This document shows positions 54,566 through 63,394 of a stretch of DNA of 64,000 bases, piece by piece. Source of the stretch: Streptomyces sp. BK340 (GTDB lineage Bacteria > Actinomycetota > Actinomycetes > Streptomycetales > Streptomycetaceae). Made by a program: the position numbers and the translations under genes. Under the pieces are notes generated by a model. The model was not told where the DNA came from, ran no database searches, and worked only from the letters and a program-made list of their open reading frames with translations. Position 1 is the stretch's first letter. Every line of letters starts with the position of its first letter. The stretch is taken from assembly GCF_007827595.1 (NCBI RefSeq), contig NZ_VISR01000036.1, forward strand, positions 1 through 64,000, given 5' to 3'.

Positions 54566-54865
54566 TCAGCGGAGGACGACGTTATGGGCGGGCGAGACGT
54601 CCGGCTGGAGATGTCCGTAGCCCAGGTCGGCCATGACAGGGCCGAGGATCTTGGCGAATGCCTCGAACGACTCGGGAGACTCCCACACGTCGGTGACCCG
54701 CCAACAGCTGCCCACGGGTCCCGCGACATGGGCGAGTAGTCCTGGTACGGGCAGGTTTGCCGGCGAGGTGAAGCCCTGGCCTTCGGTGACGCGATCGATG
54801 CAGGTGTCGTACAACTCCTGGGCGGCAGGCGTGTTCTCGAGGTCGAAGGTGACGATGATGGCCAT
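54566..54865 (-). CDS. Small alpha/beta-barrel (ABM-like) protein
   Basis: A 99-residue protein from ATG 54865 with aggagcg upstream. MAIIVTFDLENTPAAQELYD, VAGPVGSCWRVTDVWESPES and FEAFAKILGPVMADLGYG follow the dimeric ferredoxin-like pattern of antibiotic-biosynthesis-monooxygenase-type small proteins. Function unknown; often stress- or redox-related. It stands alone. Confidence 0.75.
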   Translation of the reverse strand: MAIIVTFDLENTPAAQELYDTCIDRVTEGQGFTSPANLPVPGLLAHVAGPVGSCWRVTDVWESPESFEAFAKILGPVMADLGYGHLQPDVSPAHNVVLR

Positions 54866-55132
54866 GGTCAGGCGCTCCTGTCCGTTGTCCCCTGGATTCG
54901 ACGGATGCCGCCCACGATCTCCCCGCCGCGACGGCGACGGCAACGGCGCATGGGGGCGGCTCGTCAGAGCGCCGGGAGCTGAAGTGCGTCCAGGCTCGTC
55001 GTGCGCGCCCCTGACAACGACTACGCGGTGCGTCACTTCAAGTGGCGCGACGGCGTGCGGCAGGACATCGAGCGCACGTCGCCTACGTGCTGGGAGGGAC
55101 CCGGCCGACACCGTTCGCCGCATCCTCGGCAC

Positions 55133-55870
55133 CTAGGCGGTCTCGTTTGGATGAGCTGGCTGACCAGAGGAAGATCCCTGCGATGTGGAGTCCGGCCAGG
55201 TAGATGGTGGCGGTCTTCTCGTAGCGGGTCGCGATTCCTCGCGATTGTTTGAGGCGATTGGCGCATCGATCGACGGTGTTGCGCTGCTTGTAGGCCTCGA
55301 GATCGAAGGCCGGTGGCCTTCCGGCTCCCGCGACGCAGTCGATGACCGCGCTGGTCGGCTGAAACGGGGATCACCGCCCGGATGCCGCGCTTGCACATGT
55401 GTTCCCGGATCGCACGGGCCGAATAGGCCTTGTCGGCCAGGACCACGTCAGGTCTGGTGCGTGCGCGTGGACGTCAGCGGGCGTGTCCCTGTACTGCCGG
55501 AAAGGCAAAGCTCCTCTCCACGACCCACCGGTAGGCGCCCAGTCCGGTGCCGCGCCGGGCGCCACGGTGGGCGATCGCCGGCACAATGCCGCGAGCGCGG
55601 ACTTGGTCGCGGTAGAGGTCGTAGTCACGGTCGGCGAACAGTGAGCCGGGCTTACGGCGGGGACGGCCGACCCGGCCGCGGACCGGCGGGATCGCGTCGA
55701 GCAAGGACAGCACCTGGGTGACGTCGTTGCGAGTGCCGCCGGTCGGCAGGACCGCGAGCGGGGTGCCGTGTCCGTCGGTGATCAAGGGCGGAGGCTGTCC
55801 TCGATCAGGGAGCCGGCCTCGGTCGTCCCATCGGCATTCACCACGCTCAGCACGGACACGCCTTCCCGAC
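55133..55870 (-). pseudogene. Chimera of two IS5-type transposase fragments
   Basis: The minus strand first reads the middle and C-terminal core of one IS5 transposase (LITDGHGTPLAVLPTGGTRN, DVTQVLSLLDAIPPVRGRVG, YRWVVERSFAFPAVQGHAR). At about 55455 it passes into part of a second, different one (DLTWSW, then LADKAYSARAIREHMCKRGI and, after shifts, RCANRLKQSRGIATRYEKTA to TAG 55133). Both lack their N-termini, and the joint has no inverted repeats that I can see. It marks recombination between elements. Confidence 0.7.
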
Positions 55871-55890
55871 CGACGGTGCAACGTCGGCCC

Positions 55891-57873
55891 TCATCGGACC
55901 GTACGGCCGTGCGGACCAGCCTGCTCTCGCCAGTGGGCCAGGGCGTGCTCACTCTTGACCGTGTCGGGGTGTTCCGGCCCCAGCACTCGGCGCCGGTCGG
56001 GTACCAGTTCCGCGAACGCGGCGGCGGCGCCGGCGGCGTCCCCGGCCTCGCCCGTCCATAGCGCCAGGTTGTGCCGCGACATGAGGGTATGCGGGTGGTC
56101 GGGTCCCTGGATGCGGATGCGATCCGGGACGATTTCGGCGAACGCGGCGGCGGCATCCGCGGCGTTCCCTGCTTTTCCTTGCCATCTGGCCAGCTCGTGA
56201 CGGACGTTGAGGGTGTCGGGATCATCGGGGCCCAGTACCCGCAGGGCGTCTACGAGAAGTGCGGTGAACACTTCGACGGCGCGCGGGCAATCCCCCGCCT
56301 CGCCCAGGCAGAATCCGAGGGTATGCCGGTAGAGGATGGTGTTCCGGTGATCCGGTCCCAGCGTCCGGCGCTGGTCGGCGACGATGTCGGCAGCTACCGT
56401 GGCGGCGGCCGCCATGTCGCCCGACTCTCGTAGGAAATAGAAGAGTTCGACGCGCATGGCACACGTGTCGGGGTCCTGTGGCCCCAGCGCCCGTGACGCG
56501 TCGTCCAGGAGCGCGCCGAGCGCAGCCGCAGCTCCCGCAGCGTCGCCGTCACCTCGGCGTCTGGCAATCTGGCGCCGGGCGTTGAGGGATTCCCGATCGT
56601 CCGGACCCCGCAGCTGGAGGAACTCGTCCAGTAGTTCGGCCGCCGAGGTGGCGTTCGGCATCGTGCCGAGGCCGATCCGGGCGAGCCAGGAGTCCAGGCC
56701 GTCCTCCCCTGCCGCCAGCCGGCCGAGAAACCAGAAGGTTCCCTCGTCACGGGCACGGATACGGCTCCGCAGTTCTTCAATTGCCGATTCCCGCGTTGTG
56801 GATGAGCCGTTGTGATCGAGGATCTCCGCCATCAGTCCGGCCGGCTGCTTCCTGCCCGCCGGTTCGCCCGAAGGCTCGGCCTCGGCGGTCGCCGAGAGCC
56901 CGAATTCCGCATACAGAGCGGGAAGTTGAGCCAAGACAGCCTCGGCCGAGGGGAGTGACGCCGTCAGGACGTCGTCCGCGAGTGCCGCGCCCGAGGTGAT
57001 CTCGACGGCTTCTCTGTACATTCGCTGGAAGCTCTGCAGATGGTCAGCGATCGCACGTTGCGGGTCCCAGAACGCCTCCGTGACCTCGTAGACGCCTCCG
57101 CCGCCGGAGGAGAACAGGTCGCTGTTCCCGTCCACCGACACCAGGCCGTCAGGCAAGTCGGAGCGGCGCCGGGGCGGTGCGGATTCCCAGTCGGGCACCG
57201 GCAGCCCGCGCGCCGTCATCTCTGTGTCGATCGCATCGCGGACCTTCGCCGTGTCTTCCAGGAAGCCCCTGATCACGGCCCGGATCTCGTCAGCCGAATA
57301 CACGAATCCACGCTGCGGGAACGCGACGGCCACGCTCGGCGAGGTCATCGAGCGATCGTTTCCGTCGTAGACGAACTCCAGGTCCAGTCCGTACACGTAC
57401 GTGTCGAACGTGGGGTCCATGCCGAGCCGGATCTCGAACCGGTCCGCCTCTCCCTGTGCCACCACCTGGGAGAGGCCGATGACGGCCCGAAAACCGTCGG
57501 CGTCCTCCGGAGGCGGGATCGCGGCGTCGTACGTGGCGGACACCGGCAGGACCGCACCGACCCACAGGGCGCGGTAAGGAGTCAACCGCATGCTGGCGAA
57601 CATGCTCCCGCACCGCACGGCACGGTCGACCCGCACCACGAGACGCTTGAGCACGGCCGACTGGCCCCCCGTGTTGCGAACCTTCACATCCAGCACGGGA
57701 GACATGTCCCGCGGCCCCAAAGACGAATCCGAGACCGAACCCGACGGCGGCGCAATGGCCACATCGACGAGTTCGACCTGCGACTTCGGCAGGCGCCGCG
57801 CACGAAGCGCCGCCCATGCACCGATAATTGCGGCCGCAATGCCACCGATCAACCCGAGAACCGTAGCCAGCAC
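55891..57873 (-). CDS. Membrane-anchored TPR-repeat protein
   Basis: 660 residues from ATG 57873. A helix at 1-25 (TVLGLIGGIAAAIIGAWAAL) anchors it. Residues 30-180 form a beta-rich domain (SPVLDVKVRNTGGQSAVLKRL); 200-330 is a helical linker. From about 390 there are at least six 42-residue kinesin-light-chain-type TPR repeats with the pattern LGPDDPDTLNVRHELARWQG. In actinomycetes such TPR arrays usually belong to NB-ARC or signalling proteins, but no ATPase domain is present. The start and frame look intact. The role is probably protein binding at the membrane. Confidence 0.8.
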   Translation of the reverse strand: MLATVLGLIGGIAAAIIGAWAALRARRLPKSQVELVDVAIAPPSGSVSDSSLGPRDMSPVLDVKVRNTGGQSAVLKRLVVRVDRAVRCGSMFASMRLTPYRALWVGAVLPVSATYDAAIPPPEDADGFRAVIGLSQVVAQGEADRFEIRLGMDPTFDTYVYGLDLEFVYDGNDRSMTSPSVAVAFPQRGFVYSADEIRAVIRGFLEDTAKVRDAIDTEMTARGLPVPDWESAPPRRRSDLPDGLVSVDGNSDLFSSGGGGVYEVTEAFWDPQRAIADHLQSFQRMYREAVEITSGAALADDVLTASLPSAEAVLAQLPALYAEFGLSATAEAEPSGEPAGRKQPAGLMAEILDHNGSSTTRESAIEELRSRIRARDEGTFWFLGRLAAGEDGLDSWLARIGLGTMPNATSAAELLDEFLQLRGPDDRESLNARRQIARRRGDGDAAGAAAALGALLDDASRALGPQDPDTCAMRVELFYFLRESGDMAAAATVAADIVADQRRTLGPDHRNTILYRHTLGFCLGEAGDCPRAVEVFTALLVDALRVLGPDDPDTLNVRHELARWQGKAGNAADAAAAFAEIVPDRIRIQGPDHPHTLMSRHNLALWTGEAGDAAGAAAAFAELVPDRRRVLGPEHPDTVKSEHALAHWREQAGPHGRTVR

Positions 57874-58223
57874 CAGACCGACGTTACAGCCCCATCGCTC
57901 AACTCACCTCCCACTCAGCGGCGGATCACAACCGATCACCCACCCGGCAGTCCCTCGAGGAAGGAACCGCCCACCTGCCTCGACTTCGCACACGGGCAAC
58001 GGGACAAGAAGCGCGGTGCCACCCCCGAGCCGAGCGCTCGCCGATCCGTGACGTCATCCGATCCGAGAACCCACTGCCGAAGCCGGCATGCCGGCAGCCG
58101 TGGCCGCCATGAGCGTCGCCCCGGTCCTGGCATTGGGGGGTTTTCCCCATCGTGGGCGGGACTGTGGCTGCGTAGGGTCGCGGTGACTGATCACCGATTC
58201 AACTCGCTCCACGGGGGAACTTC
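57874..58223. other. Divergent spacer, no gene
   Basis: It separates the divergent TPR and DUF4097 genes. A ggggggttttcccc stretch at about 58136-58149 is the only notable structure. No coding frame is credible. Confidence 0.45.
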
Positions 58224-58961
58224 ATGCGACGCCCACAGAGGTACGTTCTTGCAGCAACGGCGCTGGCTGCCCTCACCGTCGGCGGGCTCTCCGCGTGCTC
58301 GGCCCTCGACCAGAAGACCTTCGAGGACGACGCCAAGGTACCCCAGAAGATCACCTCGATCCGTTTGGACAGCGGGAACGGCGGGGTGAAGGTGGACGCT
58401 TCGGCGGACATCTCAACGATCTCCGTACACCGTAAGGTCAACTACCGCGGTGACAAGCCGAGTGGGACGTCGTTCAGCGTCGACAACGGCGTCCTGGTCC
58501 TCTCCGGCTGTGGCAAGAACTGCGGCGTCAACTACGTCGTCAAGGTGCCCGCCGGTCTTCCGGTGACGGGATCCGCCTCCAACGGTAGCCTCACCCTGAG
58601 CGCAGTCGGCATGGTCGACGTGCACACCAGCAGCGGCGAGATCGCGGTGAACAACGCCACGGGCCCGGTGAAGCTACGCACGTCCAACGGTGACATCGAC
58701 GTCACAGACGTCAAGGGCGGTGACATCGACACGCAGACGTCGAACGGCGAGGTGACGATCCACACGGCCACCCCGCAGAACATCAGGGCCCGCACAACCA
58801 ACGGCAGCCTCACGGTCACGGCTCCGCCCGCCAAGTACCAGATCTCGGCGAGCGACGCCCACGGCGACAAGAAGGTGGCGTTCAAGAACGACCCCTCGGG
58901 CAAGTACCGCTTGGACCTGTCGACGACGAACGGTGACTTGACTGTGGAGTCGGCAGGCTGA
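58224..58961 (+). CDS. DUF4097 beta-helix lipoprotein
   Basis: A 245-residue protein from ATG 58224. The signal ends LTVGGLSAC, a lipobox. The mature protein is made of short beta repeats typical of DUF4097: [51 protein letters not shown] and [11 protein letters not shown], forming a right-handed beta-helix-like stack. Two cysteines at GCGKNCG may form a disulfide. These surface lipoproteins accompany membrane-stress systems but have no known activity. Confidence 0.88.
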   Translation: MRRPQRYVLAATALAALTVGGLSACSALDQKTFEDDAKVPQKITSIRLDSGNGGVKVDASADISTISVHRKVNYRGDKPSGTSFSVDNGVLVLSGCGKNCGVNYVVKVPAGLPVTGSASNGSLTLSAVGMVDVHTSSGEIAVNNATGPVKLRTSNGDIDVTDVKGGDIDTQTSNGEVTIHTATPQNIRARTTNGSLTVTAPPAKYQISASDAHGDKKVAFKNDPSGKYRLDLSTTNGDLTVESAG

Positions 58962-58969
58962 ACCCCTTC

Positions 58970-59216
58970 ACATCCGCGAGTGGACGTGCGGTGCGTGCGG
59001 CACCGTACATGACCGCGACCACAACGCGGCCCGCAACGTCCGTCCTCTTTGAAGGACGCCGAATCGTCGCCGCCGGGCGGGTGGAGACGCTGGATGCCTC
59101 GTGGGGCACCGGTGAGACCAGGACGCAAGTCCCGGCACAGCGCGGTGAAGCAGGATGCCCCCGAAAGGGTCAGCCGACCCAGGCCGGAATCCCTGGGCTT
59201 TGGGCCCGGGAGCACC
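58970..59216 (+). pseudogene. TnpB (IS200/IS605) C-terminal remnant
   Basis: The plus strand reads [20 protein letters not shown], the TnpB zinc ribbon and the last RuvC aspartate, then in a second frame [15 protein letters not shown] and in a third VRPGRKSRHSAVKQDAPERV. The order matches the C-terminus of TnpB proteins of streptomycetes, with two indels. It is followed at 59190-59215 by a gaatccctgggctttgggcc stretch like the right end of such elements, from which the guide RNA is made. TnpA and the rest of TnpB are absent. Confidence 0.7.
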
Positions 59217-60116
59217 TCAAAGGCCGAACAATTTGGCCGCGTTGTCGTGGCAAACAGCCCGCAGCCACTCCCGCCCGAGCCCCAGCCGTTCCAGGGCGTG
59301 GAGCTGGTGCAGATACGGGTAGGGGGTGTTGGGGAAGTCGGAGCCGAGCATGATGCGGTCGCCGAGCGCGGCGATGCGTGGCAGGGCCCGGTACGGGAAC
59401 GGCATGATTCGTTCGGTGAAGTCGGTGAATGTCATCGTCGTGTCGAGGCGCACCTGGTCGTAGCATTCGGCGAGGTCGAGGAACTCCTCGTACTCGGGCA
59501 TGCCCATGTGCGCGACGATCAACCGCAGTTTCGGGTGGCGGGCCAGCACGCGCGCGATGGGCTCGGGGCCGGTGTGCTTGCCGGGCGCAGGGCCGGAGCC
59601 GCAGTGCATCACCACAGGAATCCGGGCCTCGGCCAGCAGCCCCCATGCCTGCTGGAGGCGTTCGTCGGCCGGGTCGTAAGCTCCCACCTGGACATGAGCC
59701 TTGAACACGCGTGCCCCTGCTTCGACAGCCTCGCGGACGTACGCATCGACGTCCGGCTCCGGGTAGAGGGTGGCGGTGTGCAGGCAGTCGGGGGTGCGGC
59801 GGGCGAAGTCGGCCGCCCATCCGTTCAGCCATCGGGCCATGCCGGGCTTGTGGGGGTAGAGCATCGCGGTGAAGGCCTTCACGCCGAACTCTCGCAGCAG
59901 CGCCGTCCGCTCCGCCTCCTGTTTCCGGTAGGTGATCGGCCACTTCAGCCCACCGATCAGTGGCCCGTTGGCGTCGAAGTAGCTCCAGACCTTGTGCAGG
60001 ACACGCTCAGGCATGAAGTGGGTATGGACATCGATCAGCCCGGGAAGACCGAGCCCGCCCCAGAAACGGCGGACTTCACCGGCCTCGTCACCCATATCCA
60101 TGCGGGCGGAATTCAC
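59217..60116 (-). CDS. Amidohydrolase (ACMSD-related)
   Basis: 299 residues from GTG 60116, where gagagaggcg lies upstream; ATG 60101 is possible. IDVHTHFMPERVLHKVW holds the metal-binding HxH; HVQVGAYDPADERLQQAWGL and IPVVMHCGSGPA (third His), then VAHMGMPEYEEFLDLA (fourth His) and IMLGSDFPNTPY (final Asp) complete the set. This is the amidohydrolase-2 family that includes ACMS decarboxylase and hydrolases of cyclic or aromatic acids. The substrate is unknown. Confidence 0.88.
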   Translation of the reverse strand: MNSARMDMGDEAGEVRRFWGGLGLPGLIDVHTHFMPERVLHKVWSYFDANGPLIGGLKWPITYRKQEAERTALLREFGVKAFTAMLYPHKPGMARWLNGWAADFARRTPDCLHTATLYPEPDVDAYVREAVEAGARVFKAHVQVGAYDPADERLQQAWGLLAEARIPVVMHCGSGPAPGKHTGPEPIARVLARHPKLRLIVAHMGMPEYEEFLDLAECYDQVRLDTTMTFTDFTERIMPFPYRALPRIAALGDRIMLGSDFPNTPYPYLHQLHALERLGLGREWLRAVCHDNAAKLFGL

Positions 60117-60343
60117 TTGATGTCGCCTCTCTCTCGAACGACCTGCAGCTGTCACAAGACCAGGGGTCGCTGGACAAACCCCGCTGCGGCGTACACGTCG
60201 TGTTCCCGGCCGGTGGCGAGGTGACCCAGCACCCGCGTCACCAGCGCGGTCGGTGACAGTGCCGGCGGCTATGCGGCGCTCACCCCTGTTTCCCGCGGAC
60301 TGCGAGATCCTCACCGTCGAGTACAAGATCAACCTAGGGCACG

Positions 60344-60565
60344 TCATCCGCCCGCTGCGTCCTCGGCCTCCCAGCGCAGCAGGTCGCCCGGCTGGCACTC
60401 GAGCACCTCGCAGAGTGCGGCGAGCGTCGCGAAGCGCACGGCCTTCGCGCGGCCGTTCTTGAGTACCGCGAGGTTGGCGGGCGTGATCCCCACGCGGTCC
60501 GCGAGCTCGCCCACGGACATCTTCCGCCTGGCGAGCATCACGTCGATGTCGACGGCGATCGGCAT
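60344..60565 (-). CDS. XRE/Cro-type HTH regulator
   Basis: A 73-residue single-domain regulator: IDVMLARRKMSVGELADRVG, ITPANLAVLKNGRAKAVRF, TLAALCEVLECQPGDLL. It is the YozG-like type normally encoded with DUF2975 membrane proteins. Its ATG overlaps the stop of the DUF2975 gene (TGATG), so the two are coupled. It probably controls the pair through the palindromes at 61067-61105. Confidence 0.93.
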   Translation of the reverse strand: MPIAVDIDVMLARRKMSVGELADRVGITPANLAVLKNGRAKAVRFATLAALCEVLECQPGDLLRWEAEDAAGG

Positions 60566-61056
60566 CAGATCACCTCGTCCAACTCGGCCTGCATCTGAGC
60601 CGCTTCGACGTCACGCGCGACGGCCTGGGCGAGCAGCATCCGCAGCACGAGAACGATGAGCGCGACCCCCAGGATGGCCACGCCGACCCCGCCCATGATG
60701 AGGGTGACGCCCGGGTCGTCCCGCTGGCCCGGCGCGTTGAGGGCCGTGACCGCGAACCACACGAGAGCGGCCGCCACGATCGCGCCGATCACGCCGTCCA
60801 CGTACCGGAAAGCGGCGTGGGAGAACACGGTTCCGCGTCGCACCATCGTCACCAGCCGCCAGACGCAGACCAGGGCGACCTGGGCCGACACCATGCCCAG
60901 GATCGTGATCACGCGCAGCGGGGTCAGCGGGAGCGACCCGTCCTCCGGGTCGCTCCCGCTGACCAATGCCCACACCATCCCTGCCTGCACGAACACCGTG
61001 CCGGCGAGCACCACCACGAGCACGGCACGCAGCGCACCCACCGCCAGCTTTCCCAT
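60565..61056 (-). CDS. DUF2975 membrane protein
   Basis: 163 residues from ATG 61056. Four helices are visible: ALRAVLVVVLAGTVFVQAGMVWAL, LRVITILGMVSAQVALVCVW, VDGVIGAIVAAALVWFAVTA and IMGGVGVAILGVALIVLVLRMLLA. DUF2975 proteins form a conserved pair with a small XRE regulator, probably sensing a membrane signal and sequestering or modulating it. Two palindromes lie just before the start. Confidence 0.9.
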   Translation of the reverse strand: MGKLAVGALRAVLVVVLAGTVFVQAGMVWALVSGSDPEDGSLPLTPLRVITILGMVSAQVALVCVWRLVTMVRRGTVFSHAAFRYVDGVIGAIVAAALVWFAVTALNAPGQRDDPGVTLIMGGVGVAILGVALIVLVLRMLLAQAVARDVEAAQMQAELDEVI

Positions 61057-61066
61057 GACCCACCCT

Positions 61067-61105
61067 CCCATCGAGTTGCGATGGGAATCTATCGAGTTTC
61101 GATAG
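61067..61105. promoter_or_regulatory. Paired operators before the DUF2975-HTH genes
   Basis: Two related palindromes: cccatcg-agttg-cgatggg (61067-61085) and ctatcga-gtt-tcgatag (61089-61105). They share atcgagttkcgat, and their centres are 21 bases apart, two helical turns. The first lies 11 bases upstream of the DUF2975 start. They fit two cooperative sites for the small XRE regulator encoded in the same operon. Confidence 0.75.
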
Positions 61106-61540
61106 CCCCGGCAAGGGTCGGGACAGAGGATCGCGGTGGTCTCGCGCTGTGGCCGGATGCCTGCGTGGCGGCCGAGCGTCCGATCGGAAGGCACGCCGCT
61201 GGGGAAGGGGTGGGCATCCAGCCCTGGAACTCTCGGCGGCGAACCTGATGTGCCACACCAGAGATCCTGAGAAGACGTGCCGGACAAGCTCGGCTCGTTC
61301 CAGAGGAAAACAACGGCTGCTACCGAGCGGGCGCCTCAGGCCCACGCCCACCTGCCGGGGGCGAGGCACGCGCCGACGTCGGCCAGGACAGCTGCACGGG
61401 CGGGGACGAGCCCACGGGCAGCCGAGCGGCGCGGGAATGGACCGTGCCGGCCGCGTCGCCCATCGGTGGCGGAGCGCTCGATGATCTGGCCGACCTGGGG
61501 AGCGAGTAGCACGAGTTGATCGATCAGGGCGCAGACGCAA
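61106..61540. other. Gap, no supported gene
   Basis: No convincing frame. A minus-strand piece at about 61440-61545 (CVCALIDQLVLLAPQVGQII) has a helical pattern but no continuation or start. Confidence 0.4.
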
Positions 61541-62509
61541 TCAAAGCCCCAGCCGGGAAGGCAAGTCCTGCGGGAAGCGGTATTCCATGGGGACGTGCCT
61601 TCCGGTGGCGAGGGCGTCCATGCCTTCACGGCAGGCGGCCTGAGCGGTGTGTCGTAGCGCACGGTGCCGTTCCGCGCGCGTCGCTCGGGCGTGGTCGAGC
61701 CCACCACGCCCCGTACCGCGCATGGCGTGGGTGATGAGGTGGGACAGCGTCCTCTTTCCGCGGTAGGTCCGCTGCATGCTCCAGCCGAGGTAGAGACTGC
61801 TGCCGTACGGGAAGACCGTGATGTACACCGTGTGGTCGCCATCGACGAGGACGATGCGGTTGATGACGGAGCCGGGTCCGTCGAGCACCCGGGCGGCTTC
61901 GATGGAGGCAGGTACCCTGCGTGTCTTCAGCGCGCCGAAGATGTGGCTGTATGCGTTGTCGGCGAGCGGTGCACTGTCGGCAAGCAGGACGGACCATTCG
62001 CCGAGCGGTTCGGTGTACTCGCCTCGAAGGAACACCCAGAGGAACGCGGCCACCGCAGCAACGTCCAGAACACCCCATACCCCCGCGGAGCCGCCAAGGC
62101 CCACGACTGCGGACAGGATGACAAGCACCACGAACAGCAACACTGACAGGAAGGTCGCGCGCAACCACAGCCTGAATAGGGCTCTCCCGCAGTGCTCCGG
62201 CAACAGTGGGCCGCTGTCCGGCTCCACCAGGGTGTGCCGGGCATCTTCGGTGAACGGAGCGGACGCGGGGGGTGCTTCGGTCACCGGCGTGGAACGGGAG
62301 CTCACTGAATCGCTGTGGTCGGCTTGCCGTGGTTCCGCAGCCCGTGCGGCTTCCGGGGCGGTCGCGCCCTCTTGTGGCGCTCTGCGGGCAGAGTGGGTGC
62401 CCCCTTGCGAAGACGGGGCGGCGGCTTCCTCGTGGTCGGGCCAGCCGAATGCCTGTGTACGGCGGGAGACCACCGCAATGATCTGTCCGGCCAAAGTGTC
62501 GGCACGCAC
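61541..62509 (-). CDS. Hypothetical two-helix membrane protein
   Basis: 322 residues from GTG 62509, chosen for aaggag 12 bases upstream; it starts 5 bases after the stop of the upstream gene. A disordered Ala/Pro/Glu-rich N-terminal 110 residues leads to two helices (ATFLSVLLFVVLVILSAVVGL and VWGVLDVAAVAAFLWVFL), followed by a soluble domain with VLDGPGSVINRIVLVDGDHTV, YITVFPYGSSLYLGWSMQRT and LSHLITHAMRGTGRGGLDHA. Family not recognised. It forms an operon with the upstream membrane protein. Confidence 0.6.
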   Translation of the reverse strand: MRADTLAGQIIAVVSRRTQAFGWPDHEEAAAPSSQGGTHSARRAPQEGATAPEAARAAEPRQADHSDSVSSRSTPVTEAPPASAPFTEDARHTLVEPDSGPLLPEHCGRALFRLWLRATFLSVLLFVVLVILSAVVGLGGSAGVWGVLDVAAVAAFLWVFLRGEYTEPLGEWSVLLADSAPLADNAYSHIFGALKTRRVPASIEAARVLDGPGSVINRIVLVDGDHTVYITVFPYGSSLYLGWSMQRTYRGKRTLSHLITHAMRGTGRGGLDHARATRAERHRALRHTAQAACREGMDALATGRHVPMEYRFPQDLPSRLGL

Positions 62510-62514
62510 CGAGC

Positions 62515-62934
62515 TCAACTCCTTCCCTGCTCGGGCGACTGCGGATCGAGGACCGGTTCGACCGGATGCGTCACGGTCATGGTCTGCCCGCCCTCGCTCC
62601 ATGTCGGTGCCGGAGAATCGTTGACCGCAGTGCGTAGCACGAGGGGAATGATCAGGGTGAGTTTCTCCAGGACCACTGGGGCGGCGGCGCCCAGGCCCAT
62701 GGCGTACCAGGCAGCTACCGGACTCTGCGGGGCAGTTGCCACGGCGCAGGCCACCCCGGCCCCCAAGGCGATCCGCAGCACAGATGCAATCCCATAGGCC
62801 AACGGGCCCGGGTCAGTGGGTTTCACCCTGTACCAGGGCAACCGGCGGTAGCGGCGTACGGAAGTGACGTAATCCAGTGCTTCCATGGCGCACCCGCCGA
62901 ACGCGCCCCACAGCGTCACCCCAAGCCAGTGCAT
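62515..62934 (-). CDS. Hypothetical membrane protein
   Basis: 139 residues from ATG 62934; a TTG at 62994 would add 20. Helices include WLGVTLWGAFGGCAMEALDY, VLRIALGAGVACAVATAP and WYAMGLGAAAPVVLEKLTLI. The YVTSVRRYRRLPWYRVKPT loop is basic and probably cytoplasmic. It is followed immediately by the two-helix membrane protein, suggesting a two-gene unit. Similar proteins are found in other actinomycetes near phage-resistance-like loci, but no claim can be made here. Confidence 0.55.
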   Translation of the reverse strand: MHWLGVTLWGAFGGCAMEALDYVTSVRRYRRLPWYRVKPTDPGPLAYGIASVLRIALGAGVACAVATAPQSPVAAWYAMGLGAAAPVVLEKLTLIIPLVLRTAVNDSPAPTWSEGGQTMTVTHPVEPVLDPQSPEQGRS

Positions 62935-63394
62935 GAGCAGACGGTAGAGGCCTGGCAGCGTCCATGGTGACCAAACGCCAGATCTGTACCGCAATCGGCA
63001 CAGACATCCACACCAGCCCGTCTCGAATCAGATCGAAACATAGGAACACGGACCTGCCGCTCTGAGTGGGGCACCCTGGCAACACCACGAACAGTGGCAA
63101 CAAACCCACCCTCACCCGCAGTGCACAACCACGTGTCCGGGCCACCTGATCGCGCTCGCGGCGTGGTTTGACCGCTGCCGGGTTCCGTCGCGCCGCACGG
63201 TTGTGAGAGCAGACGCAGGGCCGACCAGGGTGGGCCACACGCGGTTCGGGGAACAGGCACGATGAAGCTCCTGGCAGTCAGCGGGTGGTCTTGGCCGCCA
63301 CCCCGTCTGACAGGAGCTTCATCGGTGCGTACTACGTGGGTGCCTCACCTTGGAGTTGGCCCCGTGTGTGAGCCGTCTCCCGTGGTCGGCTGGA
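62935..63394. other. Gap with a long inverted repeat
   Basis: No supported gene. A minus-strand frame contains a hydrophobic stretch (LRVRVGLLPLFVVLPG) that may belong to a frame-broken extension of the neighbouring membrane gene. The 14-base inverted repeat at 63260-63324 lies here. Confidence 0.4.
63260..63324. repeat. 14-bp inverted repeat, 37-bp spacer
   Basis: cgatgaagctcctg (63260-63273) and its exact complement (63311-63324). It lies 70 bases past the stop of the minus-strand secreted protein gene, so it could terminate that transcript, or it could be the paired ends of a lost small element. Confidence 0.7.
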
